From: Paracoccus aeridis
GTDB lineage: Bacteria > Pseudomonadota > Alphaproteobacteria > Rhodobacterales > Rhodobacteraceae
Length of the DNA stretch: 64,000 bases
Reading direction: 5' to 3'
Assembly (NCBI RefSeq): GCF_004923205.2
Contig: NZ_SELD02000004.1
Location: forward strand, 1-64,000
A program made the translations under genes and the position numbers. This document shows positions 42,319-51,333 of this stretch, piece after piece. How positions within the stretch are numbered: the stretch's first letter is position 1; each line of letters opens with the position of its first letter. The notes beneath the pieces were generated by a model. It had not been told where the DNA came from. It did not search any database and worked only from the letters and a program-made list of their open reading frames with translations.

Positions 42319-43368
42319 TCAGGCGCGGAAATCGAGTTGCACCTTGACCGACCTTGCCCGGTCGCCCGCGAGGTCGAAGGCGCGCTGCGCCTCGGCCGCC
42401 GGCAGGACCTGCGTCACCATGGGGGACAGGTCGATCTCGCCCGCGCCGATCATGCGGACGGCTTCGCCGAATTCCGCGTCGAAGCGGTGGGTTCCGACGA
42501 GATGCAGTTCCTTGCCGACGATCAGGTTCAGCGGCAAGGGGAGGATGCCGCCCACGCCGATCTGGACGATGGTCCCCTGCGGCCGGGTGACGGTGATCGC
42601 CTGGGCGATGGCGTGCGGATTGGCCGAGCATTCCAGCACCACGTCGATGCGCCCCTTGCCGCCCGTGTAGTCCGCGAGCCCGTCGGGCTCTGCGGCCACG
42701 TTCACGCTGCGGTCGGCGCCCATGCGGCGGGCGATGTCCAGCGTGAAGTCCTGCACGTCCGTCACCACGATCTCGGTCGCGCCGCGCAGCCGTGCGAGCG
42801 CGGTGCAGATGGCGCCAATCGGCCCGGCCCCAGTCACCAGCACCCGCCGGCCCGCGAGGTCCGGCGCCCTTCCCAGCGCATGCAGGCAGACCGCGAGCGG
42901 CTCGGCCCCCGCCGCATCGGACGCGCCGGCACCTGCAGCAACGGGGATGCACTGCGCGACGGGGTGATACAGGCGGCTGCGGAAGAACCCGTCCTCGTGC
43001 GGCAGCCGCATGGCTGACCCGTTGAAGCGCATGGACAGGCAGTGCCGTTCCAGCCCCGCGCGGCAGTATTCGCAAGTCCCGCACGGACGCGAGGGCGACA
43101 GCGCCACCAGCTGCCCCGGCGCGAGGCCCGAGCCCTCGGGCGCCGCCTCGACGATTCCCGCCGCCTCGTGGCCGAGGATGATCGGCTCGCGCACCCGGAC
43201 CGGGCCGAAGCCGCCGTCCTGGTAGTAGTGCAGGTCCGACCCGCAGATCCCGCCCCGCGCGATGCGGATCAGTGCCGCGCCCGCGGCGGAATCGGCATCG
43301 GGGTCGGCCAGCGGCTCGACGCGCAGGTCGCGGGCGGCGTGCAGGCGGCAGGCGATATCGTAACTCAT
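42319..43368 (-). CDS. Zinc-dependent alcohol dehydrogenase, L-idonate 5-dehydrogenase-like
   Basis: 349-residue medium-chain dehydrogenase. RGGICGSDLHYYQDGGFGPVRVREPIILGHEAAG carries the catalytic zinc Cys/His/Glu ligands, CGTCEYCRAGLERHCL the structural zinc cysteines, and VTGAGPIGAICTALARLRGA the NAD(P) site. The HYYQDGGFG segment is characteristic of L-idonate/L-gulonate 5-dehydrogenases. It sits in the uronate operon between the TRAP genes and uxuA; oxidation of gulonate or idonate to a 5-keto acid that feeds the same pathway is likely. Confidence 0.85.
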   Translation of the reverse strand: MSYDIACRLHAARDLRVEPLADPDADSAAGAALIRIARGGICGSDLHYYQDGGFGPVRVREPIILGHEAAGIVEAAPEGSGLAPGQLVALSPSRPCGTCEYCRAGLERHCLSMRFNGSAMRLPHEDGFFRSRLYHPVAQCIPVAAGAGASDAAGAEPLAVCLHALGRAPDLAGRRVLVTGAGPIGAICTALARLRGATEIVVTDVQDFTLDIARRMGADRSVNVAAEPDGLADYTGGKGRIDVVLECSANPHAIAQAITVTRPQGTIVQIGVGGILPLPLNLIVGKELHLVGTHRFDAEFGEAVRMIGAGEIDLSPMVTQVLPAAEAQRAFDLAGDRARSVKVQLDFRA

Positions 43369-43369
43369 C

Positions 43370-44650
43370 TCAGTTTCCCATCAGCGTGTTCGGCAGCCAG
43401 GTCGCGAAGGGCGGGTAGTAGGACACCAGCAGCAGCACGATCAGGTTTGAGATCAGGAACGGGATGACCGCGACCACCACCTTTGCCAGGGGCTCGCGGG
43501 CGATGTTGCAGGCCACGAACAGGCAGACCCCGATGGGCGGCGTGGTCAGGCCAATCATCAGGTTCAGCACCGCGAAGGTCGCGAAGTGTAGCGGGTCGAT
43601 GCCCACGCTGGTGGCCAGGCCCAGCAGCGGCACGAACAGGATGATGAGGGCGGCGATGGTTTCCATGAACATGCCAACGACCAGCAGCAGCAGGTTGATC
43701 AGCAGGATCACGACGATTGGGTTGTCGCTGAGCGACAGGACGCCGCTGACCAGCATCTGGGGGATCCGCTCCGAGGCGAGGATCGACCCGAAGACGTTGG
43801 CAAAGCCGACCAGCGCGAGGATGCCGGCCGAGCTGACGGCGCTGTTCACGATGATGCGCGGGACGGCCCGGACGGGCAGCTCCCGATAGATGAAGGCGCC
43901 GACGATGAAGGCGTAGAGGCAGGCGACGATCGCGGTCTCGGTCGGGGTGGCGATGCCGGTCAGCAGCCCGCCGATGATGAGTCCGGTCATGGCCAGCGCC
44001 CAGAAGGCCGACAGGAAGGCTGCGATCAACTCGCCGATGCCCTTCCATTCCTGCCGCGGATAGTTCCGGCGCAGGGCGATGATGTAGCAGGTGATCGCCA
44101 TGGCAAGTCCCATCAGGACGCCCGGCACCGCGCCCGCAAGGAAAAGCTTGCCGACCGAGATGCCCGACAGCGCGCCCACGATGATCATCGGCACGCTGGG
44201 CGGAATCATCGGCCCCACGGTTGACGAGGCGGCGGTGATCGCCGCGGCGAAGTCGCCGGGATAGCCCGACCGCTTCATGCCGGGGATCATCACGCTGCCG
44301 GTCGCCGCGACGTCGGCCACGGCCGTTCCTGACACGCCGCCGAACATCATCGAATCCGCAACGTTCGCCATGGCAAGGCCGCCACGCATCCAGCCCACAA
44401 GCGCGTTGGCCAGGCGGATGATGCGCTCGGTGATGCCGCCGAAGTTCATCAGGTTGCCGGCGAGGATGAAGCCGGGGATGCACAGCAGCACGAAGACGTC
44501 CATTCCCGCGAACATCCGCTGCGGGATGATGACGACCGGCAGGCCGGCGGACAGGATGTAGGCCAGCGACGACAGGCCTAGGCAGACGGCGACCGGGACG
44601 CCGAGCGCCAGCGTCACGACGAACGTGGCGAGAAGAAAAATGAGATCCAT
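43370..44650 (-). CDS. dctM: TRAP transporter large permease (DctM)
   Basis: 426-residue polytopic protein with the DctM/YiaN signature: MDLIFLLATFVVTLALGVPVAVCLG start, AGMDVFVLLCIPGFILAGNLMN, MMFGGVSGTAVADVAATGSVMIPGM near residue 115 and GSVPSVPMIIVGAL-like loops. It is the ion-coupled membrane channel subunit. The start at 44650 sits 4 bases after the dctQ stop. It imports the uronate-type ligand bound by the DctP at 45226. Confidence 0.93.
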   Translation of the reverse strand: MDLIFLLATFVVTLALGVPVAVCLGLSSLAYILSAGLPVVIIPQRMFAGMDVFVLLCIPGFILAGNLMNFGGITERIIRLANALVGWMRGGLAMANVADSMMFGGVSGTAVADVAATGSVMIPGMKRSGYPGDFAAAITAASSTVGPMIPPSVPMIIVGALSGISVGKLFLAGAVPGVLMGLAMAITCYIIALRRNYPRQEWKGIGELIAAFLSAFWALAMTGLIIGGLLTGIATPTETAIVACLYAFIVGAFIYRELPVRAVPRIIVNSAVSSAGILALVGFANVFGSILASERIPQMLVSGVLSLSDNPIVVILLINLLLLVVGMFMETIAALIILFVPLLGLATSVGIDPLHFATFAVLNLMIGLTTPPIGVCLFVACNIAREPLAKVVVAVIPFLISNLIVLLLVSYYPPFATWLPNTLMGN

Positions 44651-44654
44651 GCGA

Positions 44655-45161
44655 TCAGGCTTCCTCGGCCGGGGCAGGGCGCCCGTCATCGGTGCCGGCG
44701 ATCATCCCGATGACGCGCAGCAGGGCGAACAGGAAAAGAAGGACCGACAGCACCAGGATCGAGGCGTGGACAATGTTCATCGGCCAGCGCAGGCCGGGCG
44801 AGCGCTGCATTGCGCCGATCACGGTGAACTTCCATGCGGGCAGGATCATCACCGCCCCCATCGCGGCTGTGCAGACCGCCGCAACCAGGCGCATCCACCA
44901 CGCCCGGCTGTCAGACAGGGATTCCTGTAACAGGTCCACGTTGACCAGTTCGCCCGTCGTCAGCGACAGGCCGGCGCCGAAGGCCACCATGTAAAGCAAC
45001 AGGTAGCGCGACAGTTCCTCGGTCCAGACGGGCGACGGCAGGACGAAGGTTCGGGTGAAAATCTGCAGGCTGACCACTACGATCAGGGCGAAGAACGCGC
45101 TTCCGATCGCGACGCGGCAGATCGCGGCAAGGCCCCGCTGCAACGATGCCAGGCTTGTCAT
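44655..45161 (-). CDS. dctQ: TRAP transporter small permease (DctQ)
   Basis: 168-residue protein with four predicted membrane segments. FTRTFVLPSPVWTEELSRYLLLYMVAFGAGLSLTTGELVNVD is the DctQ signature including the conserved WTEExxR block. It bridges DctP and DctM in the TRAP complex. It follows the dctP gene by 64 bases and precedes dctM by 4 bases in the leftward operon. The longer frame upstream is non-homologous. Confidence 0.9.
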   Translation of the reverse strand: MTSLASLQRGLAAICRVAIGSAFFALIVVVSLQIFTRTFVLPSPVWTEELSRYLLLYMVAFGAGLSLTTGELVNVDLLQESLSDSRAWWMRLVAAVCTAAMGAVMILPAWKFTVIGAMQRSPGLRWPMNIVHASILVLSVLLFLFALLRVIGMIAGTDDGRPAPAEEA

Positions 45162-45225
45162 GCGTTTCGTTCCCTCCCCAGGTCGGCGGCCGCAGCGCGC
45201 ACCGAGCGCGCCGCGGTGCGTTCGG

Positions 45226-46209
45226 TCAGTTGCTGAACAGGCCTTCGACGATCGGTCGCAGCTCCGGATCGACACTGTCGATCACCGCCTCTCGCGAGCC
45301 GTCGGCGAAGGCCTGCTGGTCCACATCGACGAAGGTCATGCCCTTGGTTTCCAGGTCGACGCGGATGGCATCCTCGTCCTGCAGGAACTGCTGGCGCTCG
45401 ATTTCCTGCGCGCGCCGGGCAGCCTCCTGGACATGGCCGCGATCCTCTTCGGAAAGGCGCTGCCAAACCTGCTCGGCGATGGTCAGGTAGATCCAGGACC
45501 GCACATGCTCGGTCCGGTTCACATGGCTCTGCACCTCGTTCAGCGAGGCGGACTGGATCAGCGCCAGCGGGTTTTCCTGCCCTTCGATGGTGCCGTTCTG
45601 CAGCGAGGTGAACACCTCGGAGAAGGCCATCGGCGTCGGCTGCGCGCCAAGGGCCGTCCAGGTGTCCACGAACAGCGGCACGTTGGGCACCCGCAGCCGC
45701 AGCCGGTTCAGTTCGGCCGGGGTGGTGATCGCCCGGTTGGCCGTCAGGTTGCGCGGGCCGCGCGCGAAGTAGGCGAGCGGGCGGATCTGGGCACGCTCGA
45801 GAATCTGCGCCTCGATCTGCTTGCCGATGTCGCCGCTCGCGACCGCGTCCATCTGCTCGAGCGACTTGTAGGCGTAGGGCAGCGCCAGCAACGCGGCCAT
45901 CGGTGCCCAGTTTTGCAGGCTCTCGCCGGTGATCGTCATCTCGACAGTGCCGAGCTGCATTCCGTTGATCAGGTCCATCTCGCGTCCCAGCGAGTCGTTC
46001 GGGAAGACCTGGACCTCGACACGTCCCTGGGTCAGGGCCGCGACGTCTTCGGCGAACTTCAGCGAGGCCTTGTGCCAACTGTTCTGTTCGTTCGCGAGAT
46101 GCCCGAGCTTCAGCGTCACCTCGGCAGCATGGGCCTTGTTGATGGAAGGCGCGGTCAGCACGGCGGCCCCTGCAAGCACGGCAAATTGGCGGCGGTTCAT
46201 CTTGAGCAT
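45226..46209 (-). CDS. dctP: TRAP transporter substrate-binding protein (DctP)
   Basis: 327 residues. The N-terminus MLKMNRRQFAVLAGAAVLTAPSINKAHA has a twin-arginine-like NRRQFAVLAG and a cleavage site after KAHA, so Tat export is possible. The mature part shows DctP blocks: LAALTQGRVEVQVFPNDSLG, GTVEMTITGESL, RVPNVPLFVDTWTALGAQPTPMAFSEVFTSLQNGTIEGQENP. The motif GTIEGQENP and the conserved Arg near residue 155 mark uronate/acid-binding DctP proteins. It captures the sugar acid in the periplasm. Confidence 0.9.
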   Translation of the reverse strand: MLKMNRRQFAVLAGAAVLTAPSINKAHAAEVTLKLGHLANEQNSWHKASLKFAEDVAALTQGRVEVQVFPNDSLGREMDLINGMQLGTVEMTITGESLQNWAPMAALLALPYAYKSLEQMDAVASGDIGKQIEAQILERAQIRPLAYFARGPRNLTANRAITTPAELNRLRLRVPNVPLFVDTWTALGAQPTPMAFSEVFTSLQNGTIEGQENPLALIQSASLNEVQSHVNRTEHVRSWIYLTIAEQVWQRLSEEDRGHVQEAARRAQEIERQQFLQDEDAIRVDLETKGMTFVDVDQQAFADGSREAVIDSVDPELRPIVEGLFSN

Positions 46210-46235
46210 CGGTTTCCTCCTCCGATTGATGGGGA

Positions 46236-46916
46236 CTAGGGCAGGAAAATTTCGGGTCGGCTGCGCTCGATCTCGGGCAGGTCGTTGAGCAGTTCGCGCA
46301 GGTGCAGGCGCATCGCCTGTTCGGCCTGCGCGGGATCGTGCGCGCGAAGACCGGCGATGATCGCCTCGTGCTGCCCGATCAGTCTGCTGATGTCGAACGT
46401 GCGGGCAGTGATGTGGCGCACGCGGTTCATCTGCGACTTGAGGCCGTCGAGCACCAGCCAGACCGCCTCGTGCCCGGCCAATTCGGCGAGCAGGCGGTGG
46501 AAACGGTCGTCGAGCGTCACGAAGGTCGGAACGTCGTGCCGGTCGATAGCTGTCCGCTGTTGGTCGATCTCGGCGTCGAGCCTTTGCAGCAGGGCGTCGT
46601 CGGCAAGCGGGGCGAGCATGCGGACTAGGTCGCTTTCGACCGCCTCGCGAATCAGCCGCGCCGATAGAACGGCCGAAGTCGAGATGCCACTGACATAGGT
46701 GCCGCGCTGCGGCCTGACCTCTGCCAGCCCTTCGCTTGCCAGCCGAATGAAAGCTTCGCGCACGGGTTGGCGGCTAACGCCTATGCGGTTGCCGATCTCG
46801 GTTTCACTAAGCCTCGCACCGGGCGGCAGCTCGCAGCTCAGGATCGCGGCCCGCAGCCAGTCATAAACCTGCGGTGCGGTCGCCTGCGCGAAGTCGATGC
46901 TGATCGAAGCCGTCAT
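46236..46916 (-). CDS. GntR-family regulator (FadR/FCD subfamily), probable hexuronate repressor
   Basis: 226 residues. The N-terminal winged HTH reads VYDWLRAAILSCELPPGARL, then RIGVSRQPVREAFIRLASEGL. The C-terminal FCD helical domain (residues about 80-215) contains REAVESDLVRMLAPL, DDRFHRLLAELAGHE and HEAIIAGLRAHDPAQAEQAM, with the Asp/His metal ligands. It is the first gene of the uronate operon and autoregulation is expected from the operator at 46946-46957 in its upstream region. It likely senses a uronate pathway intermediate. ATG 46916 is chosen because the longer frame runs through non-homologous sequence. Confidence 0.9.
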   Translation of the reverse strand: MTASISIDFAQATAPQVYDWLRAAILSCELPPGARLSETEIGNRIGVSRQPVREAFIRLASEGLAEVRPQRGTYVSGISTSAVLSARLIREAVESDLVRMLAPLADDALLQRLDAEIDQQRTAIDRHDVPTFVTLDDRFHRLLAELAGHEAVWLVLDGLKSQMNRVRHITARTFDISRLIGQHEAIIAGLRAHDPAQAEQAMRLHLRELLNDLPEIERSRPEIFLP

Positions 46917-46945
46917 GATGCCCTCTCCCCGCGTCGGTTCAACCA

Positions 46946-46957
46946 CATACTTGTATG
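46946..46957. promoter_or_regulatory. Probable GntR operator 1 (CATACTTGTATG)
   Basis: CATAC-TT-GTATG is a perfect 5-bp inverted repeat 30 bases upstream of the GntR ATG. The right half, ACTTGTATGG, recurs as ACTAGTATGG at 47065-47074 near the divergent promoter. It is consistent with FCD-GntR palindromic operators, but binding is inferred. Confidence 0.6.
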
Positions 46958-47064
46958 GGAGTAAAGGCTGAGATGGTGTCCGGGGAGCGGATGTTAAGCA
47001 TGGTGCTTTATGTGCGCCATCATGCGGGCTGATCAAAACAATACGTCTTCCCAGATAATTATTG

Positions 47065-47074
47065 ACTAGTATGG
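47065..47074. promoter_or_regulatory. Probable GntR operator 2 (ACTAGTATGG) with -35-like TTGACT
   Basis: ACTAGTATGG matches operator 1 at 9 of 10 positions. It overlaps a TTGACT hexamer (47062-47067) facing right toward the AGE operon, so repression of that operon by occlusion is plausible. The rest of the spacer 46917-47279 shows a 53-codon frame (47115-47276) with a ribosome site but no recognisable homology. Confidence 0.5.
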
Positions 47075-47279
47075 AAGAAGACACGTAGCCATATTCCGGA
47101 GGGAGATTCACGTCATGGCGCAGTCGATGCAGATTTTCGAGCGGGGTGCGGGCCATGGCTTGCAGCTGTCTTGGCCGGGCCGACGTCGGATCGTTCCAGG
47201 CATGGTGCCGGGGGTTCGCTTGTCCCGTGGCGGGACCGCGCGGACGCTCGACGACCGCGACAGGGCCGAGGGCTGAGAG

Positions 47280-48515
47280 GTGGACGTGCGGGCGCAGGAC
47301 ATGGGGGTTGCCGCGTCGGCATGGCCAGCCGCCTTCGTCCACGACCTGATGCCCCGCTGGATCGGGCGCGCGGCGGATGCGCGGCAGGGCGGCTTCTTCG
47401 ATGCGCTCGACAGCGAGGGCATTCCCCTGGCTGAGGCGCCCAAGACCACGCTGGCACAGGCCCGGGCATTGTTCACGCTTGCGCATCTGGCATTGGTCAC
47501 GCACCGCTCGGAGTTCGTGGATGCCGCGGAGCACGCGCACGACTTCATGGCAGCCGCCCTGCATGATCCCGTGAACGGCGGGTATGTCCGTGCAGTCACG
47601 CGCGAGGGACGTCCCACCGGCAATCCTGAAGATCGGGTCACGCGCAGCTATGACATGTCGTTCGTGGTGCTGGCGCTCGCCACGTATGCCCGGCTGACCG
47701 GGCGGGCGGATGTCCACGCCCGGCTCGATGCCGCGTGGGGGACCGTTCAGTTTCGGCTGACCGACCCGGTGACCGGGCTGCTGCTGGAAGATGACGCGGT
47801 GCGCGATCCCGCGGCAGCCGATGCGCCGATGCGCGCGCAGAACCCGCACATGCACATGTTCGAAGCCGCGCTGCAGGCTCACGAGATGACCGGCGACCCG
47901 CGCTGGCTGCTCCGCGCGGCTGAACTGGCCGACCTGGGGCTGCGGCATTTCCTGGACGCCCCGACCGGGACCGTCGCGGAGTTCCGCGCGCCCGACCTCT
48001 CGCCTGTCGCTGGCCCCGCAGGCAGCCTGCGCGAGATCGGGCACCAGTGCGAGTGGGCCTGGCTGCTTTATCGCCACGCACGGCTGTCGGGCGACAGCAG
48101 CCGGCTGGTGTCCGCCGACAGGATGATGGACTTCGCCCTGCGGCACGGGTTCTGCCACGAGGGGCCGATGCGCGGCGCCGCGTTCGACGCGTTCGATCTG
48201 GCGGACCGGCGCGCCGTCCCGACTTTCCTGCTGTGGCCGCAGACCGAGGCGGGCAAGGCCTTCGCCGTGCTTCACGAGGCGCGAGACGCCTATGCCGCCG
48301 AACGGGCGCATGACCTCATGTCGCTGATCGCAAGCAGGTACTTCACCGCGGATTCGCTCGCCTGCAACCAGCTCGACCTGTCCGGCCGGGTGCTGCAGCC
48401 CATGGCGCTGACGCGGCTGCTTTATCATGTCGTGCTCTTCGTGACCGAAGGCGCACGCACCGGCCTGTGGGAGATGGCCGGTCCACAACAAAACGAAGGA
48501 GGAGATCCATGCTGA
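47280..48515 (+). CDS. AGE (acylglucosamine 2-epimerase) family epimerase/isomerase
   Basis: 411-residue alpha/alpha-toroid protein. RQGGFFDALDSEGIPL, PNPHMHMFEAALQAHEMTGD, GSLREIGHQCEWAWLLYRHARLSG, and RRAVPTFLLWPQTEAGKAF carry the conserved His and Glu residues of AGE/mannose isomerases. A GTG at 47280 is the most upstream start; ATG at 47301 is an alternative. It is first in the rightward operon, ahead of a TRAP system and uxaC, so it probably epimerises or isomerises a hexose or uronate oligomer unit entering the pathway. Its end overlaps the dctP start by 7 bases. Confidence 0.88.
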   Translation: MDVRAQDMGVAASAWPAAFVHDLMPRWIGRAADARQGGFFDALDSEGIPLAEAPKTTLAQARALFTLAHLALVTHRSEFVDAAEHAHDFMAAALHDPVNGGYVRAVTREGRPTGNPEDRVTRSYDMSFVVLALATYARLTGRADVHARLDAAWGTVQFRLTDPVTGLLLEDDAVRDPAAADAPMRAQNPHMHMFEAALQAHEMTGDPRWLLRAAELADLGLRHFLDAPTGTVAEFRAPDLSPVAGPAGSLREIGHQCEWAWLLYRHARLSGDSSRLVSADRMMDFALRHGFCHEGPMRGAAFDAFDLADRRAVPTFLLWPQTEAGKAFAVLHEARDAYAAERAHDLMSLIASRYFTADSLACNQLDLSGRVLQPMALTRLLYHVVLFVTEGARTGLWEMAGPQQNEGGDPC

Positions 48516-49489
48516 ACGTCAAGACACTGAGCCTCGCCGCGGCGTTGCTTGCCACGGCTTCGACCGGCGCCATCGCGCAGGTCAAGCTTGCGCTGTCATC
48601 GTCGCAGGTGGCGCAGGACCCGCTGGTCATCGCGATGGAGGCCGCCGCGACCCGGATCGAGGAACGCACCGGCGGCGAGATCGACGTGACCGTCTATCCG
48701 TCCTCCCAGCTGGGTTCGGACAACGACGTTCTGGAACAGATCCGCAACGGCGCAGCCATCGCGGTTCTGGTGGACGCCGGCCGCCTCGCCAGCTTCAAGA
48801 AGGAACTGGGGATCCTCTCGGCGCCCTACCTGGTGGACGATTACCGGCAGTACGCGGCCATCGCGGAATCCGAGCCTTACAAGCAGTGGGTCGAGGATTT
48901 GGCGCAATCGTCGGGCATCCGCCTTCTGAACTACAACTGGTTCCAGGGCACCCGGCAGATGTTCACCACCGGACCCGTGACCGGGCCGGAGAACCTGGCA
49001 AATGTCCGCGTACGCACGATCGACGCCCCCGGCTGGATCGCCACGGTGAACGCGATGGGCGCGACCGCGGTGCCGATGCCGTGGTCCGAAGTCTATTCGG
49101 CTTTGCAGCTGGGCGCGATCGACGGGGCAGAGGCGCAGCTGACCGGCGCCTACGGGATCAAGCTGCACGAGGTGACCAAGAACCTCGCTCTGACGGGGCA
49201 TGTCGAGCTGGTAACCGGGCTTGCGACGTCGGAAAGTTGGTTCAAGTCGCTGCCCGAGGACCAGCGGGCGATCGTTGTCGAGGAACTGGCGCGGGCCGGG
49301 GACGAGGCGTCGACCGCGACCGTGGCGCGCGGGGCCGAGGTGCTGGAGGAGATGAAGGCCGCGGGCGTCACCGTAACCGAGATCGACCGCGAGGCGTTCA
49401 AGGCCCTGACCGAGCCCGTCTACGCGGAACTGGGCCTCGCCGAGGCGCGCGAGGCGCTTCGCCCAGCGATCGAGGCGTCCAGGCCCTGA
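48509..49489 (+). CDS. dctP: TRAP transporter substrate-binding protein (second DctP)
   Basis: 326 residues with a signal peptide (residues 1-23, ASTGAIA-Q). DctP blocks include GGEIDVTVYPSSQLGSDNDVLEQIRNGA, LGILSAPYLVDDYRQ, RVRTIDAPGWIATVNAMGATAVPMPWSEVYSALQLGAIDGAE. A strong AAGGAGGAG ribosome site precedes the ATG, which lies 7 bases inside the AGE gene. It is a distinct paralogue from the DctP at 45226, so the locus encodes two binding specificities, perhaps monomeric and modified uronates. Confidence 0.92.
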   Translation: MLNVKTLSLAAALLATASTGAIAQVKLALSSSQVAQDPLVIAMEAAATRIEERTGGEIDVTVYPSSQLGSDNDVLEQIRNGAAIAVLVDAGRLASFKKELGILSAPYLVDDYRQYAAIAESEPYKQWVEDLAQSSGIRLLNYNWFQGTRQMFTTGPVTGPENLANVRVRTIDAPGWIATVNAMGATAVPMPWSEVYSALQLGAIDGAEAQLTGAYGIKLHEVTKNLALTGHVELVTGLATSESWFKSLPEDQRAIVVEELARAGDEASTATVARGAEVLEEMKAAGVTVTEIDREAFKALTEPVYAELGLAEAREALRPAIEASRP

Positions 49490-49501
49490 TGACCCCCCCC
49501 C

Positions 49502-49530
49502 GGGCGGTGCGCGGCTGCCGCGCACCGCCC
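49502..49530 (+). promoter_or_regulatory. Perfect 13-bp hairpin between dctP and dctQ of the rightward operon
   Basis: GGGCGGTGCGCGG-CTG-CCGCGCACCGCCC, preceded by a run of C. A stem of this strength right after a binding-protein gene typically stabilises the upstream mRNA segment and lowers permease expression. It supports a dctQ start downstream at 49552 rather than at 49489. Confidence 0.75.
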
Positions 49531-49551
49531 GTCTTCAAGAACGAGGCGGTG

Positions 49552-50043
49552 ATGTGGAAGATCTATGACCGGATCCTCGAGATCCTGGCAATCCTGTTCT
49601 TGGCAGGCACCGTGCTGGCCGTTTTCGTCGGGGCTCTCATGCGCGCGATCGGGCATCCGGTCGCCGAGGCCCCCGAGATTGCACAACTCCTGCTGATCTG
49701 GACCGTGGTCCTGGGCGCCGCGCTGGTGATGCAGCGGGGCGATCACATCCGCATCACGGCGCTGCCTGACGCGCTCTCGCCGGCGGCGCGGCGGGTGCTG
49801 CATCTGGTACTGGTGTCCATGATGCTGGCGTTCCTCGCGTATCTGGGCTGGATCGGCGGGGTTCTGGCCGGCTCGAACTGGGCGCGCGAGATGGGGGTGT
49901 CGGGCCTGTCCTACGGCTGGGTCACGCTGGCGCTGCCAGTGGGTTGCGTCCTGATGATCGTGTCCCTGCTGCGGCGGCTCTTCGGGCTAGGCCTGCTCTT
50001 CTCCATCGCACCAGAAGTCGCCGATCAGGAGTATCCGCTGTGA
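49552..50043 (+). CDS. dctQ: TRAP transporter small permease (second DctQ)
   Basis: 163-residue protein with four hydrophobic helices; ILEILAILFLAGTVLAVFVGALMR, then APEIAQLLLIWTVVLGAALVMQRGDHIRI matches DctQ, where the E-x(n)-W region replaces WxEE. The frame is also open from ATG 49489, but that segment is the hairpin region and is not membrane-like; GAGG upstream of 49552 supports the shorter form. It overlaps dctM by 4 bases. Confidence 0.87.
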   Translation: MWKIYDRILEILAILFLAGTVLAVFVGALMRAIGHPVAEAPEIAQLLLIWTVVLGAALVMQRGDHIRITALPDALSPAARRVLHLVLVSMMLAFLAYLGWIGGVLAGSNWAREMGVSGLSYGWVTLALPVGCVLMIVSLLRRLFGLGLLFSIAPEVADQEYPL

Positions 50044-51329
50044 TTTCCGCAATCATCCTCGTGCTCGGTCTCGGGCTGATGGCGGTGGGCATGCCCGTCG
50101 CCTTCGCCATCGGGATCTCGAGCGTTGTCTATTTCCTGCTGCCGGGCACGATCGTCCCCGACGTGACCGCCGCGCAGCGGATTGTCGCGTCGAGCCAGTC
50201 GTTCCCGCTGCTGGCGGTTCCGCTGTTCATCCTGGTGGGGCATCTGATGAACGGATCGGGGATCACGCCGCGGATGCTGAGCCTTGCCGCGACGCTCGCG
50301 GGCTGGATGCGCGGCGGCATCGCCCAGACCAGCATCCTGCTATCGGCGCTGATGGGCGGGATATCGGGCTCGGCGGTGGCCGACGCCGCGATGCAGTCTC
50401 GCATCCTCGGCCAACCGATGATCAGGCAGGGTTATTCCCCCGGCTTCACCGGCGCGGTGCTGTCGATCGGCGGCCTCATAACCGCGACTATCCCGCCCAG
50501 CCTGGGGCTGATCCTCTACGGCTTCCTGGGCGAGGTCTCGATCGGCAGGCTGTTCATCGCCGGCATCGTCCCCGGCATCCTGCTGACCATCGCCCTGATG
50601 ATCGCCACTGCTTGGGTGTCGCGCCGGCGCGACTACCAGGCGATCAACGACCGCCTGCCCACGCTGGCCGAGGTCTGGACCTCCTTTAAGGCGAGCTTCT
50701 GGGCTATCCTGTTTCCCATCTGGCTGATCGTGGGCATCCGCTTCGGCATCTTCACCCCGTCCGAGGCCGGCGCCTTCGCCGTCGCCTACGCGCTTTTCGT
50801 CGGGATGCTCATCTACCGGGAACTGAAGTGGGTGGACCTCGTCGATGCGCTGCGGATGTCCGTGCGCGACATCGGCATGATCATGCTGATCATCCTGCTG
50901 TCTGGCGCCTTCGGCTACGTCATCACTTTCGAGCGCGTGCCCCAGACCATTGCCGAACTGACGCTGGGCCTGTTCAGCAGCAAGGCCGCGCTTCTGTTCG
51001 CGATCTCGGGCTTTCTGCTGGTCTTCGGGATGCTGGTCGAGGCGACGGTGATCGTCATGCTCCTGACGCCGATCCTCGTGCCGGTCATCACGGCGGCCGG
51101 AGTCGATCCGGTCCATTTCGGGCTGGTGATGATGACGCTGGTCACCTTCGGGGGCATGACGCCGCCGGTCGGCGTCTCGATGTTCACCGTCTGCGGCATC
51201 CTGAAATGTAGCTACAAGGACTACACGATCGAAAGCATCCCGCTGTTCATCGCCGTCCTCGCGGTCGTCGTCATCATGATCCTGTTCCCCGAGATCGTGA
51301 TGTTCCTGCCCGATGCGATGATGGGGTAA
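50040..51329 (+). CDS. dctM: TRAP transporter large permease (second DctM)
   Basis: 429-residue DctM. The GTG start at 50040 overlaps the dctQ stop (GTGA), followed by ISAIILVLGLGLMAVGMPVAFAIGISSVVYFLL. Signature blocks are QSFPLLAVPLFILVGHLMNGSGIT, LLSALMGGISGSAVADAAMQSRILG, and TATIPPSLGLILYGFLGEVSIGRLF; the end has MTLVTFGGMTPPVGVSMFTVCGI. It completes the second TRAP transporter. It ends 4 bases before uxaC. Confidence 0.93.
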   Translation: MISAIILVLGLGLMAVGMPVAFAIGISSVVYFLLPGTIVPDVTAAQRIVASSQSFPLLAVPLFILVGHLMNGSGITPRMLSLAATLAGWMRGGIAQTSILLSALMGGISGSAVADAAMQSRILGQPMIRQGYSPGFTGAVLSIGGLITATIPPSLGLILYGFLGEVSIGRLFIAGIVPGILLTIALMIATAWVSRRRDYQAINDRLPTLAEVWTSFKASFWAILFPIWLIVGIRFGIFTPSEAGAFAVAYALFVGMLIYRELKWVDLVDALRMSVRDIGMIMLIILLSGAFGYVITFERVPQTIAELTLGLFSSKAALLFAISGFLLVFGMLVEATVIVMLLTPILVPVITAAGVDPVHFGLVMMTLVTFGGMTPPVGVSMFTVCGILKCSYKDYTIESIPLFIAVLAVVVIMILFPEIVMFLPDAMMG

Positions 51330-51333
51330 GCCG

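Noticed and set aside
47115..47276. 53-codon frame with a ribosome site before the AGE gene
   Set aside because: No membrane segment, motif or coupling. It ends 3 bases before the GTG of the AGE gene and could be a leader, but nothing in the sequence supports a function.
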